A program made the position numbers and the translations under genes. From Riptortus pedestris (taxonomy: Eukaryota; Arthropoda; Insecta; Hemiptera; Alydidae), in the NCBI GenBank assembly GCA_019009955.1, contig CM032228.1, positions 6,826,001 through 6,890,000 of the forward strand: a stretch of DNA of 64,000 nucleotides, read 5' to 3'. This document shows, piece after piece, positions 10,411-22,310 of this stretch; the first letter of the stretch is position 1; every line of letters begins with the position of its first letter. The notes below the pieces were generated by a model. It was not told the DNA's origin. It was given only the letters and a program-made list of their open reading frames with translations, and ran no database searches.

Positions 10411-10704
10411 GTGTATATTATAATTAGAACCATTGTCTATTATAATTAACTTATTTAATGCTTACAATGACTCGAACTACTCAGCTATGCTTACAGTAGT
10501 TACCACTGCTAATAATAAAACTATATTTCTCATATAAACACGATTTTGTTACATGATTCATGTCATCCAACACTGGAAATTTAAAATGTCTTTGTAATAA
10601 TAATAATTTCAAGTTGTTATAGCATCATACTGTTATTGGGCTTTGTTTTTAGGATAAGTCAAACGGTTGAAATGCGAATAGCTAATTGTTTTACTTTATC
10701 AAAC

Positions 10705-10985
10705 ATGTCTAACTTTGTACCGGATAAAGTGTTTTGTCGAAGTTCTTCCTCATAAATTTAACGTGAAGAAAAGGGCTGCTGATATCCATCGAATTCAGTG
10801 GATGTTTATGGAGGGCAAGCTCCAAATGAGCAAATGTGGCTCGGTTTAAAAGTGGTGATTTTGAGAAGAATTACGAGTCACTACTTGATGAAGATTCATG
10901 CCAAACGCTTCAAGATTTGGCTGAATCATTGTGAGTTGACTTTTCAATGGTCAGCAAACAACTAAAAGCCATGGGAATGACCCAA
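10705..10985 (+). pseudogene. mariner transposase N-terminal relic (mellifera type)
   Basis: It begins MSNFVPDKVF and has the helix-turn-helix region in broken frames, then a FSMVSKQLKAMGM-like segment at about 10947-10980. Frameshifts and stops are present. It ends at an A18 tract near 11008. It belongs to the same family as the longer relic at 28314. Confidence 0.75.
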
Positions 10986-11009
10986 TAGCTTAAAAACCAT
11001 AAATTAAAA

Positions 11010-12886
11010 AAAAAAAAAAAAATTGTTTACGAATAAATTCAAACAGCCAATACATATCTTGTAAAAATTATTTTATACTACTTGAGGAATGGATTTATTC
11101 TAATTCAATGAACTATTTATGTTTTCATCATAATAGAGTATCAAAGACATGGAGCTCTAGTAGCAATATTAAACTGTTTGAAATGTTTCTTGGCTTTTTG
11201 GCGAATGCCGAATGTAAATTAAATTCATTGAAGTCCATTTTGACAAACAAAAAATGAAAAATTACTTTGCTCAAAGACTATTTTTTTTAAACAATAATAT
11301 TGGGATATATGTTTTAGTAAATATAAACATAAAATGTACAATAGAGGCCTTCACCTCGGCAAGAATAAGACAATAATGGCATAAAGATATTTGTACAACA
11401 AATTTCATTATAATATAAGGTAAATACACATATATATATAAAAGATCTTTCTTGAGATTTTTGAAGGGAAATATACATATTATAAGATAATATACAAGCT
11501 GAGAATAAAAGGGAAGAAAGAATACACAGGTACAAGTAGGCAAGTAGATTTAGGAGCATACTGAAACATAAGTAAAGCAGGTAAGTATCATTAAAATATT
11601 GTAATACACGCAGTGTAATACTACTATTCTTACACTTAAACGCTCTTTCTCATTATTAGTATTAAGGCGTTTGGGTATCGCCCATGTAGCCATATTCTTT
11701 GCCTGCGTTTCACTCAGCGTGTTTCCAGCTTTTTTAGTTCCCCTCTCTGAGCAAAAAAGACTTCCGCTATAAATATGTGTGTATAAATAAAATTGTGACC
11801 TATGTCGGTATATTTATTTTCTTCTCAAGATTTCACAAATAATTTTTTGTTTCACACAGATTGAAACGATATCGACAATTTTTGGCTCAGCGTCTGTTTG
11901 TGTTGTATTTTAGCTTTAGATGACTTGAACGACTGAACCGAATTTGATGATTATTACGAGTAACCCGATTTAGACCTTAGGCTATACTCATATTATTAAA
12001 GACGAACAGGAGTGAGGGTTGTAAGGAATTCGGAACGAAAAGTCACAATATTTTAATACCTATTGGCTTTTCTGGAAAACATACACATAGCAAATGTTTT
12101 TTATCTTGTATGTATGTATATTTGTCTTGCCTGATAAGTTAGATAAAGTCTTCCCTTACAGTTGTCTCCTGATACATCTACCTGTGCTTGCTTCTTTGCA
12201 ATTTCATCTTCCTCATAATCTATTGGCATCTGTTATAGTCAAATACTAGGTTTCCATAGTCTGCTAAATCTTGCCTCTTGGACTTAGTTGGGACTCTTCA
12301 CTGTGTGATTCTATTCAAGGTGCTTGACAAAAGATGATTAATTACAGAAAAAGTATCTTACGAGGAGGTATAGAAATATTGAAGCCCTGGCAGTAATTGA
12401 AAAGATGGTGCTGAATTTTCTATTTTACTCCGTCCCGAGATTATTTTGTTATTTAAGTACCACCAAATAGTGATTTTGTGAGTGAAATTATATGAATAAG
12501 GGCATCTACTTTATCATAATGATGAAAATAATGGTTTCAAATTATTTTGAGAAAGAGGTATCTTAATTCTGTAAAAATAATAATAATCATAATAGTGGTG
12601 TGCATATCCAAATTGTTGAGTAATTTGGGTGGGTGTAAAAAGAAGAAATAAGAATGATTGCATGACATCCGAGGCATTACTTTACTCTTATCTTTGTGAA
12701 TGGTCAAGATACAAAATTTTTGTAAACAATTTGGACAAACGTTAAAAACTTCTAGACACCTGATTCATTTTAAGTCATATTACTTAATAATTTGTAAACA
12801 TATCAATTATTATAAAATCACGAATTGTAATGAAGTAGAAAAGACCCAAGATTGCTACAGCCTGAACAAACTAAGAAATCTTCTCA
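11010..12886. other. No recognisable feature
   Basis: AT-rich. At 11940-12110 there is a diverged Helitron-like piece (a GAACAGGAGTGAGGGTTGTAAGG block resembling the interior at 1200-1560). The rest shows no gene or repeat I can name. Confidence 0.4.
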
Positions 12887-12890
12887 TTAA

Positions 12891-13126
12891 CCCTCGGGCG
12901 AGCGCAGGACCTCATAGGCCTGTTTTATTTATATAAAATAAATGAAATTCTTTACCGTTTAAAAAAAATTAGAACAAATAAGTGGCTTTCTTTTTTAAAT
13001 GAACAATCAACTTTTAAAATGAGTTCCTAAAATTTATAATCCATTGAAACCCCTGCCCAAACTGGTATAGACCCGTGAGGTCCTGAGGGTTGGTCAAGTA
13101 ACTTTCAGACCGACCCCAATCGAGGG
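12891..13126. mobile_element. TTAA-bounded MITE, piggyBac-like
   Basis: TTAA occurs at 12887-12890 and 13127-13130. The ends are inverted (CCCTCGGGCG on the left, and CCCTCGATTG read from the right). A second inverted block lies inside (AGGACCTCATAGGCC at about 12905, with AGGACCTCACGGGTC read from the other side near 13070-13085). TTAA targets and CCCT ends are typical of piggyBac. At 236 bp it cannot encode a transposase. Confidence 0.68.
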
Positions 13127-13130
13127 TTAA

Positions 13131-15983
13131 GCCAAGAAGATTATAGGCAATAAGAAAGATAGAAAAGGAAAGAAACAAGCCCAGAAGGGAAGACCTCGTT
13201 TGACACCAGACTAGACAAATATATAAACGAGAATGAGAGACGTAACATTGGCAAAGAATATAGCTATGCGAACCCCAATATTGTTTGAGAACATACACAT
13301 AATATCATACATAAGAATTAAGAGTACAGACAATAGTGCAATATTAAAAAAAAATACGCAGAGTTGCCTGAGCAATTGCGACATTTGGTGCGCCTTGGGC
13401 AGTCTTTAATGTTGCTTGCTAGGCTCGAGTTGTACATTTCTGCCCTTCAGTAAAGGGCACATTCTAGAACGTGTAATACAAATCAGAGTGTTACCAATAA
13501 TGCCCAAAGTATGGCTGTAGTCAAAACATAATTTTTAATATTTGTACCATGTTGTTTGTTATCAGTATAACCGTACAATTATTGAGATTCTGTATACAAA
13601 TTTTTCTAATTTTTTTTTTTTTTTTTATAAATTATAAAAACTAACGCTTATGCGGCAAATATAAACCATAATGTAATAATGACCGACATACCAATCAAGA
13701 GGGATGAAATTCTTTACGAAGAGATCTTATAAACAATATACTGAATATGCAAAATTCTATTGCTCATATAAACTGAAAAACAAAATATATGTTAAGCTTT
13801 ATATTAAAAAACAAAAAAAAATTAATTAGAAACAACTAAGAATAATTTTAATATAAAATAGAAATAACCAACATTCTATCAGATATAGATCAGATCTAAA
13901 TGGCACTTACTCATTAGAGTAGTAAATATAATTTAGCATCAATAGCACAGGCCTGCTAAACATCTTTTTGAAAAAGTCAAATTTTCTTAAGATATTATTT
14001 TTTTAAAAATCAGATTTGACTTATTTAAAACCACACTGACTCCCATTAAATAAAATAAACAAAATTTATTGTTGTACTTCATTTAAAGTTATTTTATTTG
14101 AAAGTGACGTACAATACCTCCAATGCATTGGATCAAAACCTATCATACAGCATAATTTATAGATATTTTTATGAAGGTCCTATTATAAACATATTCTGTA
14201 TCTTATAGGAAAAGATTGCAATTTTTGGCCTTCTCTAAGCCATCTTAGTCGATTTCAATCAAAAAGGGAAGTTGCATAACTAGATAATACAACAGTTCTA
14301 ATTAAGAAATTTCAATATTCCAAGGCTAGTAATTTTTTAATTGCGCGAGATGCAGGCCAATATGCCAATTCTAGTCTAGATGGATTCAGAGTGGGTCGAA
14401 ATGATTAAGTCTATAGAAATTTGGAAACCGAAACTTTGCAAGATTATAATACTTCCCTTGCTTCTCATGGGGACGTAAACATACTATTTAAACATTCAAT
14501 CAAATAAACTTTTTATCAAAAATCGCAATGAAGTGAGTTTACATTTTAGCAATAAGGCAGTGTAATCAAGATGTGTATTGTAGACCTGTCTCACCATATT
14601 ATTATTAGAATTTTCAGCAGTATTGTAGTATTCATTATTTTTATCCCCCTCTTGCTGTTATAATCTCCCTACGGATAAGGCTAAATTAAGATGAGAGAAA
14701 AGAGAAGCCACATTACTTAAATATTTCTATTGAGAATATTTTTCATCTTACAAAATTATTTCCTTTTCCGTTACATTTTGAATTTTCTCATTGCTCAAAT
14801 AGTACTATAAGAGTATTCCATAGAGAATGAGAAGAGATGAAACATTGGGATTGAAGGTGATCCCGTGAGATGTTACCAAGAACTCGCCAGATAATTTTTG
14901 ATACGTACATGCCGGTTACTAAAAGTAGAATTTAAGTCCTGTGATGAAACTACAAATTTTAGACACTTATACGTAAATATCTTTATCTAGAACGCAGAAC
15001 GGAAGCGACCTGATAAATTCAAAAACTCGTGTATGGAAGTGGGACTTCTTCAGTGCAAAACTTGTTTAAGTCAGGGAGCACATTTAGTTCAAAAGAATCA
15101 TTTTCGTAACATGCATTAATACTTTCTATAAATTAAAGAACAAACAAGTTCTTATCCGAATGCCCGAAGGGGCTTTACACTTTTTAAGCAAGCAATACAA
15201 TATTGCAGGACAGTGTAGATTGTAATTATGAACCAACAAACAAACACTTACAGAGAAATTTGCTAAACTAAGAAATTAAAGATTATTAAAGCACTAATTC
15301 CATGATGAAGTTTTGCAGGCCTGTGTATCAAAGAAAGTCAGGAAGATGCCAATCACAATTTCAGCTAACAACTTTTAAATCGGATATATGTTAATACTGA
15401 AACACTGATATAACATAAAGATAAAAATATTAGTGTAATCATTTTCTTTTCTTCTCCTAAAATAAAAATAACTTTTCATACTTTCAAATTATACTCAATA
15501 AAAACAAAACAATTTTGATTAATAATCAATATAAACTAAATAAATGCAAATAACAAATTTTAACACATAATTCCAACTCATCGTCGGGGTTAATAAAAAA
15601 AAAATTAAATACAAAATGAAGACAGCCTCTAAGGGTTAATGAGTTGTTGTTAGAAAATAAGTTATTTAAATAATATTATGAGGACATATCTTATGATTAT
15701 AACCACTGATTGAAACAAGTTAAATAACAGCAAACAAATTCCCCATTGTTTGTGTAGAATAATTTGAGATCAAAACACCGAGTATGATCTTTTGGAACGA
15801 GTTTTGAATATAATGATAAGGAAATTTTTTAAATAGTGTGGAACTAGTTAAGGTAAAACTTGGAACCCTTGGTAAAACTATAAATCCAAATGTAACTCTA
15901 TCATTTTACAAAATTATTTGTTACTGTGAAGATACATTTAGTCACTTTTGGATAGTTATTCCTACCAGAAGGTTTATCAGTAA
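13131..15983. other. Long AT-rich region without recognised features
   Basis: No coding exon, RNA gene or clear repeat found over almost 2.9 kb. Likely intergenic between the ankyrin-SAM gene and the 3' end of the CCDC85-like gene. Confidence 0.45.
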
Positions 15984-15999
15984 TTTATAAAATCCCTTT

Positions 16000-16208
16000 A
16001 GCCATGTGATTTAAAGCGTTAACCTTAATCTCACATGGTAAACCTAGAGTGGCGAGTTCGATTCCCGCCTGGGCAATAGGAATTTATTTAGTGACGGAAT
16101 CCATTAAATAGAATCCTTAGTCCCACCCTCGCTAGAAAAGGGTGGTAACTTGTAGACAACCCGTCCCAATTAGCCTAAGTTGCAAAAAGTGGACATTAAT
16201 ACATAATT
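16000..16208 (+). repeat. tRNA-derived SINE, family 1, full length
   Basis: It reads GCCATGTGATTTAAAGCG, then the B-box-like GAGTTCGATTCCCGCCTGGG, the body (GCTAGAAAAGGGTGGTAAC) and a tail ACATTAATACATAA. It is flanked by TTTATAAAATCCC at about 15984 and again at about 16208, a 13-bp target duplication typical of LINE-mediated insertion. Confidence 0.88.
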
Positions 16209-16209
16209 T

Positions 16210-16945
16210 TTATAAAATCCCCTCACGTTAATTTAACTGCTAAATGTAAGCGGTGGAATATAAACCATGTCAGAGTTTCGGTTCCAAACCAGAAAGACAA
16301 TATATTCTAAAATAAATGTTCTCTAAACAATTACTATGCTCTATTTTCAAACAATGTTATATTACAAACTTTAAAATATAAAACTGTCAACTTTGAACAG
16401 AAGTATGTCAACAATTTCTTTTTTTTTAGTTAGTTAATATATTCACAATAATAATATTAATGGCAATGTCACTGATTAATTTGTTTTTATAAATAAAATA
16501 TAAAGAACATAATTATTATTATAGTTAATGCACTGTTAAAAACTATTTTATACAACTATCCACTGTTTAAAACATTATTTTTAATGTAATAAAAGATTTG
16601 AACAAATAAAGGTGAAATATAAAAATATAAAATTTTTTCAGGGTTATCACAGAGAGTAAATGCCAACAAGAAATATAAAGAAGGATGTTGCACATCCTTA
16701 TAATGGAATAATTCTCATCAATAAATGTATGAAAAAACAATGCACATTTAATACAAATAAATATCTTGCACAACATTTTTTTTTTTAAATTATGAAACTT
16801 ATAAAAATATTGTTAGTGATTAATTGTGTACCGAAGGCTAATTCACTTTAATGAAATTTAAAAATGGCCAATGGAAAGTCTTATTGTATTTACTAGTGTG
16901 TGTGTGTGTGTGTGTGAATATGAGTGTACAAGCACACACACACAC

Positions 16946-17037
<92 letters not shown>

Positions 17038-17764
17038 TATTGATATCACAGTAGAAGCCTTATTAGGAGCTATAGTAAGAGAAAATGACTTTTTGTTGTG
17101 TTCAAGTCTGCTAACTTATGAATTGTGTTCAAGAGAGGAATATAAGAATGTAATTTAAATATTTTGATGGCCTAAGCATTTTTAGAATAACAATGAGTTT
17201 CAGAATTTTTTTTTTTTTTTGTTTTTTGAGCTTACCATCAGGAAACAATTGCATTCATTAAATGTTATACCTTTAATCAATGCTATTTAAAATAATGCAC
17301 TCCTAATTTAGACAGTGCTTTGCAAATATTATTCTCAATATTATTAGTAAAGCAATTAAAACCCAAATGGTTCGAAGTGAACTTAACATAGCTTAGACCG
17401 TCACAAATATTTACTTTAGTCATGATGGGCTAATGGAAAACATTTGTTTTAAATACACATTTCATACGATAAATAATAAAACTTCAATGCAATGTAGTAA
17501 AAATGAACACTTAACTATCTCAGTCAAAATAATTTATAAGTATTAAAGAATTCAAATTGAAATACTTAATTATCTTTTCATTAAAACTATTTTCTGTGCA
17601 TAGTGGGACACGAGCTCACTATTTTGTCGCGTTTTTGATAATAACGATAACCATTCAAAAATTTCCAATTTATTTAGCTTACAAATTTAATTAAACTACA
17701 CAATGATTATTATATGTTCCATATTAAGTTTATCAAATTGGGAGGGGGGGTCGGCTTTAGTTTT
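16210..17764. other. AT-rich, no gene; compound microsatellite inside
   Basis: Apart from the TG/CA/TA/GA simple repeats at 16897-17034, nothing recognisable. The short open frames over the microsatellite are artefacts of simple sequence. Confidence 0.5.
16897..17034. repeat. Compound (TG)n-(CA)n-(TA)n-(GA)n microsatellite
   Basis: Successive tracts: TG at 16897-16915, CA at 16933-16944, TA at 16949-16995 and GA at 16996-17034. Confidence 0.95.
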
Positions 17765-17935
17765 AGTCAAATCAAATTTTATTTATTTCTGCCTATTTTT
17801 AAATTCTGACATTAGCCACTATAAGTGGATAGGCAAGTATCTTTTGAGATAAAAGTGAATCGACTGCCTTGTCAGATACTGAATTCGCTCCTACCCACAT
17901 AACGCAGTCTAAACCATCGGCCTTACCTGGTAACT
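17765..17935 (-). repeat. Second tRNA-derived SINE family
   Basis: On minus it reads CCAGGTAAGGCCGATGGTTT, then a degenerate B-box (GGAGCGAATTCAG), then a body ending in an AAATAAATAAAATTTGATTT tail. The head differs from family 1. Only one copy was noticed, so the family assignment is tentative. Confidence 0.5.
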
Positions 17936-18302
17936 AGTCGCAAATACATTATTTACAAAATTAATTATATTATCTATATTAAGTATTTCATTTTAAACAA
18001 CAATAATCATTAATGAAATTTTATTTCTTGGGAAATCACGCCTTTCCCGCATAAATTTATTAATATAAAAACTCTCATTTAAATGAGTCGATAACAGATC
18101 TATAATTCTTCTCAAGAATAATATTAAAATAAAGATTTATATATGTATATGTTAAAACTAAAAATGGATGGAGATAAAGAAGGACGGAAAGGTAGAGTGG
18201 AAGAGGCTTTGAGAGAATACTGATAGGAGGGTACTTCCGACGAAGGCACCCATAGGAACTTTACGGCTATTCCAATTCCCTCTAGTTCAAGGGGAAGACA
18301 AT

Positions 18303-18347
18303 TTATCTCCTTGGATTAGGTCCCTCTTCGAGTTTTCTCCAAACAAC
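18303..18347 (-). CDS. CCDC85: CCDC85-like exon 8 (terminal, 45 nt)
   Basis: Acceptor TTTCGTTTAG precedes the exon on minus. It reads VVWRKLEEGPNPRR and a TAA at 18305-18303. It continues exactly the family's C-terminal motif (REMCN | VVWRKL) left by the donor at 20422, about 2.1 kb away. It is easy to miss because it is so short, but the phase and motif are decisive. Confidence 0.9.
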   Translation of the reverse strand, partial: VVWRKLEEGPNPRR

Positions 18348-18392
18348 CTAAACGAAACAAAAAAGAAATATTAATAGGAAAAATATAAAATT

Positions 18393-18608
18393 TAAATTAT
18401 TTATTAACGTCCACTTTTTGCAACTATGGCTAATTGGGACAGGTTATCTACAGATTACCACCCTTTTCTAGCCAGGGTGGGACTTAGGATTTTATTTAAT
18501 GATTTTCATCACTAAATAAATTCCCATTGCCCAGACGAGAATCTAACTCGCCACTCTAGGTTTACTATTAAGGTCAACACTTTAACTCACATGGCTAACC
18601 TGAGCCCC
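18393..18608 (-). repeat. SINE family 1, full length
   Basis: It runs from TTATTAACGTCCAC through AGCCAGGGTGGGAC and AATCTAACTCGCCAC to CTGAGCCCC (minus orientation). It sits just upstream of the terminal CCDC85 exon, inside its last intron. Confidence 0.85.
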
Positions 18609-18799
18609 TACGAATAATATAACAATGAATAGCATCAGCAAAATATTGAAAAGAACACAAGAATTCGGAAATAAAAGTTAAACACCTGGATAATTTTTCA
18701 AAGGTCTTTAGCACAAAAAGATAGATTAGAGTGAATAAACCCAAAACATTATTTCATAGCCAACATGCAAATGTATTCACGTCTAGACTTACTTAGAGC

Positions 18800-19005
18800 T
18801 CTTGAAGGACGTGTACATTTGCTGGCTCCCAGCTTTGCTAATTACAGGGTGGCCAACCATCGCAAGATGATAAAGCCACAGTTGCCTGGGCCTACCTCTG
18901 ATACTTCCTCTACGTGTGCCATATAGCATCTCAATGGACATACTACTGGGTTCCATTCTTTCAACACGCCCCAGCCTCTCCTGGCGGCCTGCCTGGCTGC
19001 CCTTT
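18800..19005 (-). pseudogene. LINE C-terminal relic
   Basis: On minus it reads RLGRVERMEPSSMSIEMLYG followed by TRRGSIRGRPRQLWLYHLA. This is the HVERM...RGRP-W ending common to RTE/CR1-type non-LTR retrotransposon proteins. No RT domain is next to it. Confidence 0.65.
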
Positions 19006-19007
19006 TA

Positions 19008-19138
19008 GCAGATTTCCCTTGAGGGGAATCAGCTATTGAGATCACACTCATGAAGAGATTTTCAAAAATTTTCTTCAAATGTCCATCGGTCCTACCCAGG
19101 AGATGATGAAAATTAGGTCCAGTCAAAATTATATATAT
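19008..19138 (+). repeat. TA-core repeat 5' fragment
   Basis: TTTAGCAGATTTCCCTTGAG through GAGATGATGAAAATTAGG to a short TA tract, where it meets a Helitron 5' end. Confidence 0.75.
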
Positions 19139-19320
19139 AATTCTACTGTACGTGTGTATGTCACTGAACTTCTACTAAACAGATGGACCAATTTGAATGC
19201 ATTTTTTTTTTTACGCATTTGGGTGACGCCCTGGATAGTTCAGCGTCACAAATCAAACCGGCAGATGGAGCAGGCGTGGGGGTCGTAAGAAAGGCCTAAA
19301 ATTAAAAGTTTTACATAAAA
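19139..19320 (+). mobile_element. Helitron 5' fragment, second subfamily
   Basis: TCTACTGTACGTGTGTATG, GTCACTGAAC and GACGCCCTGGATAGTTCAG match the 5' ends at 45359 (+) and 53224 (-). The 3' end is missing. Confidence 0.6.
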
Positions 19321-19779
19321 TGAGATTCATTATTTGAAGCACGTTCTTGAGTTGAGGTAGAAGAGCCAAGGGAAAGGATCTAGCTCCTCTCTCCATTCTA
19401 TCTCTTATGTCAACTTCTACATTATTGCTCTCCGTTACCATTCCTTCCAGATATTTAAATGACGTACATGTCGGAAACAGAATTCTTTGCCGCCCCGACC
19501 TGCCTAGGCGATCTCCCTTAACTCGTAGTATCCTTATTTATTGAGAGCCCCTAGTCGTGCACTACTCATGTACATTCTCCAACAGCACTAGCAAATGCTG
19601 GAATGGCTCTGGTCACAATTAATACATTGTCAGCATACACCATACACTGAGCAAGCCTATATGATATCACCAGCTAAGTTTTTATTCCTAGGATTTTGCC
19701 TCTTCAATAGTGAGACCAAACTGCACTAGTGATAAAGGGTTTCCTGCCTTAGACCCATAGTAACCTCAAAGATACACCA

Positions 19780-20300
19780 TAATATAACACAATTAAAAAA
19801 CAGACTGACTTTCATTCACTTCAAATGGGTCAAGGCACATGCAGGAATTATGGGTAATGAAATAGTCGATATCCATGCCAAAAGTGCCTCTGAAAGTAGT
19901 GAAGAGGTAATATACAATATAATTACTCCAACTGGCTTGTCTCAAAATCTTTACAAAGAGCAAAAAGTATTAATTTGTGGTAACAGAGAGATGGAATCAA
20001 ACAGATAAAGGATTACATCTAAAATTATATATCCCTGTTTTAAAAACCAATATCTCACTATCCCAACGTACATTTTATTTAACAGAAATACTAACTGGAC
20101 ACGGAAATACAAACTCTTACTTATACAGATTCAAACTTACTGACACAAATACTTGTAAATACGACAGTAACACTGAACAGACATTCACCCACCTGAATTA
20201 TGAATTCTTTCCTGGCCCAGTCATTCCAAACTTGAGGCAAGATTTATTTCACATTTCCACAAGAGCTCCCCAAAAACCAGCATTTCCAACTCAAACATAA
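19780..20300 (+). pseudogene. Non-LTR retrotransposon RNase H and C-terminal relic
   Basis: FHFKWVKAHAGIMGNEIVDI is the end of an RNase H domain (VKAHxGxxGNExAD) of a Jockey/R1/I-type LINE. After a frame change it continues TERWNQTDKGLHLKLYIPVL and LTGHGNTNSYLYRFKL...TCKYD...EQTFTHL, the usual C-terminal zinc-binding region. Frameshifts and lack of RT make it a relic, lying in an intron of the CCDC85-like gene. Confidence 0.78.
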
Positions 20301-20421
20301 TTATTTTTGTCTCCCTCCATATTTTTTCACGATATGTTATTCTTTCCCAAACAATACAAATTCAAAAATGTATAAAATGGAGAATTATAAATAGTTGAAA
20401 GGAGAAAGAGTAGGTGCTCAC

Positions 20422-20556
20422 ATTGCACATTTCACGGATTAGAGCTTTCTCTCCTAAGTCCATTGCACTCCCGGCGGAATCAGGCGTCTCAAGTTGCTCT
20501 CTCACTTCTAGCACTTGCAGTGCTTGCACAACGCTCTGCGGTGGTGACAGCACTTC
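20422..20556 (-). CDS. CCDC85: CCDC85-like exon 7
   Basis: Acceptor ATTTTAG precedes position 20556 and donor AATGTGAGC begins after 20422. The 45 codons include EVLSPPQSVVQALQVLEVRE, then QLETPDSAG, then LGEKALIREMCN. CCDC85 proteins share VVxxLxVLEVxE followed by EKAIVREMCN. The exon ends on a codon boundary and must join VVWRKL at 18347; reading through instead gives an unrelated tail. Confidence 0.92.
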
Positions 20557-20595
20557 CTAAAATTAAAAAAATTAATTCATATTAATATTAGTTAG

Positions 20596-20695
20596 CACAA
20601 ATCCCTTAAGGAAATTAGCTATTCAGATTATACCCACGAAACAATTTTCAAGAAAAGCCTTCAAATATCCATTAATCCTAACCTAGAGGTAAAAC

Positions 20696-20754
<59 letters not shown>

Positions 20755-20757
20755 CTG
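20596..20757 (+). repeat. TA-core repeat 5' fragment with (TA)n
   Basis: A diverged 5' end and a (TA)n tract at about 20700-20750, cut soon after TTTGTCTGTTAACAC. Immediately followed by another copy in the same orientation. Confidence 0.7.
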
Positions 20758-20783
20758 TTAACACTTTAGCAGTTACAATCATT

Positions 20784-21694
20784 AGCAAATTTCCCCAAAT
20801 TGAGGTCGTACTCACGACGTGATTTTAGAAAACTTTCTTCAAAAGTCCATCGATCCTGCCCAGCAGATGATGAAAATGAGGTCCGTTCAAAATTATATAT
20901 ATATTTGTCTGTTAACGCTCGCTCTAGCGGTTGCAATTATTGTTTGATCGTTACCAAACTCGATATTTAGTCGTTTTATGTAAAAAGAAAGATCAAGTTC
21001 GTTAATGGCTGAAATCGGACCAGGGTCGGGGGTTTACAAGGGAAGAATTTTGAAAATTCGAAATATCTCCGTTACTATACGACCGATCAAAAAAGTGTAT
21101 ATAATCAATCTTATTGCAAATTAAATGTACTATAAATAATGTTATATACATTTATTCTCTATCTCGAATATTAACTGAGATATTTTAATTTTGCAGTTTT
21201 CAACCTTCAGCAAGCCCCCCACATCTACTCATGTTACATAAACAATACTCTATTATACAATAAACCACCATTATTCGAAGCTTAAATACCAAATATTGTT
21301 TTCCAAGAGACCTTTATTATACGAGGTACATGGGAATATGTTCTGGTGACGCCTCCTCCTCCGTTTAAAGTTCTTAGACTACTAAAATTTGATTGATCGA
21401 ATCAAAAATTGTTCTGATTCATTATAAATTACAGGACTAGATATAGTATATAGTTTTCAATAAAATTAATATATTATATTCTGATATATTTCAGCAATTG
21501 TTTTACTTTTCCATGTGATGTGGGCAGACCTGTTTCTTTACATTTCAGACGCTTCCATCGGGAGGTTTCTTATAGTTTGTATTTATTCACTTAATATTTA
21601 TGTGGTCTTTTGTTACCAGTATGTAGATTTATCTGTTGTTCAACTTCACGAGGGAAATCTTTTTAGTTTACACAGCTCCTGCGTGACAGACTTT
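20784..21694 (+). repeat. TA-core repeat, long form, near complete
   Basis: The order is: 5' end, short TA core (20896-20904), CGCTCTAGCGGTTGCAATT, CGTTACTATACG, CTGAGATATTT, CTCATGTTACATAAAC, C/T-rich spot (21350-21361), GATTCATTATAAATTACAG, CATGTGATGTGGGCAG, ACATTTCAGACGC, then GAGGGAAATCT, the hairpin and T5. At about 0.9 kb it is the best plus-strand long form here. Confidence 0.82.
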
Positions 21695-21697
21695 TTG

Positions 21698-21790
21698 TCA
21701 TCCTCCTAGGCAGTATCGATGAACATTAGAAGAAATTGTTTGAAAATAGAGTATGAATACAATTTCAATAACTGATTTCCCCTTAGGGAA
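21698..21790 (-). repeat. TA-core repeat 5' fragment
   Basis: A minus-orientation 5' fragment (CTAGGCAGTATCGATG to TAACTGATTTCCCC) directly behind the plus copy, tail to tail. Confidence 0.65.
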
Positions 21791-21865
21791 AGAGTACTTA
21801 TATCATAAGTCTCAAATATCCTAGTAATCACCTGTTCTTTATACAAGCAATATAATACAACTAAC

Positions 21866-21981
21866 CTGGTCCCAAGAAGAAACGGGTGTTCCCAATTTTT
21901 TATGAAGAGTCCTGTTTTCTTCTTCGAGGAATTTGATACGGCTCTCTAAACGCTGAATGTACTCCAGCATCTGAGGGGTAT
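21866..21981 (-). CDS. CCDC85: CCDC85-like exon 6
   Basis: Acceptor TTATCTAG and donor CAGGTTAG. With the carried G it reads DTPQMLEYIQRLESRIKFLE then EENRTLHKKLGTPVSSWDQ. It corresponds to the [20 protein letters not shown] coiled coil of vertebrate CCDC85. It starts one base into a codon and ends on a boundary. Confidence 0.92.
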
Positions 21982-22310
21982 CTAGATAAAAAAAAGAAGG
22001 AAAAACATTCCCTTGTTAGTAATTGTTTATATCCTTGCAATATAAATGATTTAAATACATTTCCCAATTCAAAATCAAAATAATTAATTGGATTTTCAGG
22101 ACAATTTTCCTAAAAGAAGAAAAACACTTTATTAAAGAATTAAGTGTGGCTGCTCACAGATGGCGAGTTCCTGACTACACAGTTAAATCATCAATCACAT
22201 GACATTAAAAAATAAATAAAACAAAAGTAAATATTATTGACATAAAATTTGAGTTAAAATAAAGGTAAAGTTTGCGACAAAATTTAAACCAAAAAATAGT
22301 TATTTATTAT

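Noticed and set aside
20362..20421. Read-through tail STYSFSFQLFIILHFIHF after REMCNV
   Set aside because: A donor GTGAGC falls exactly at the conserved motif and the continuation VVWRKL is found at 18347.
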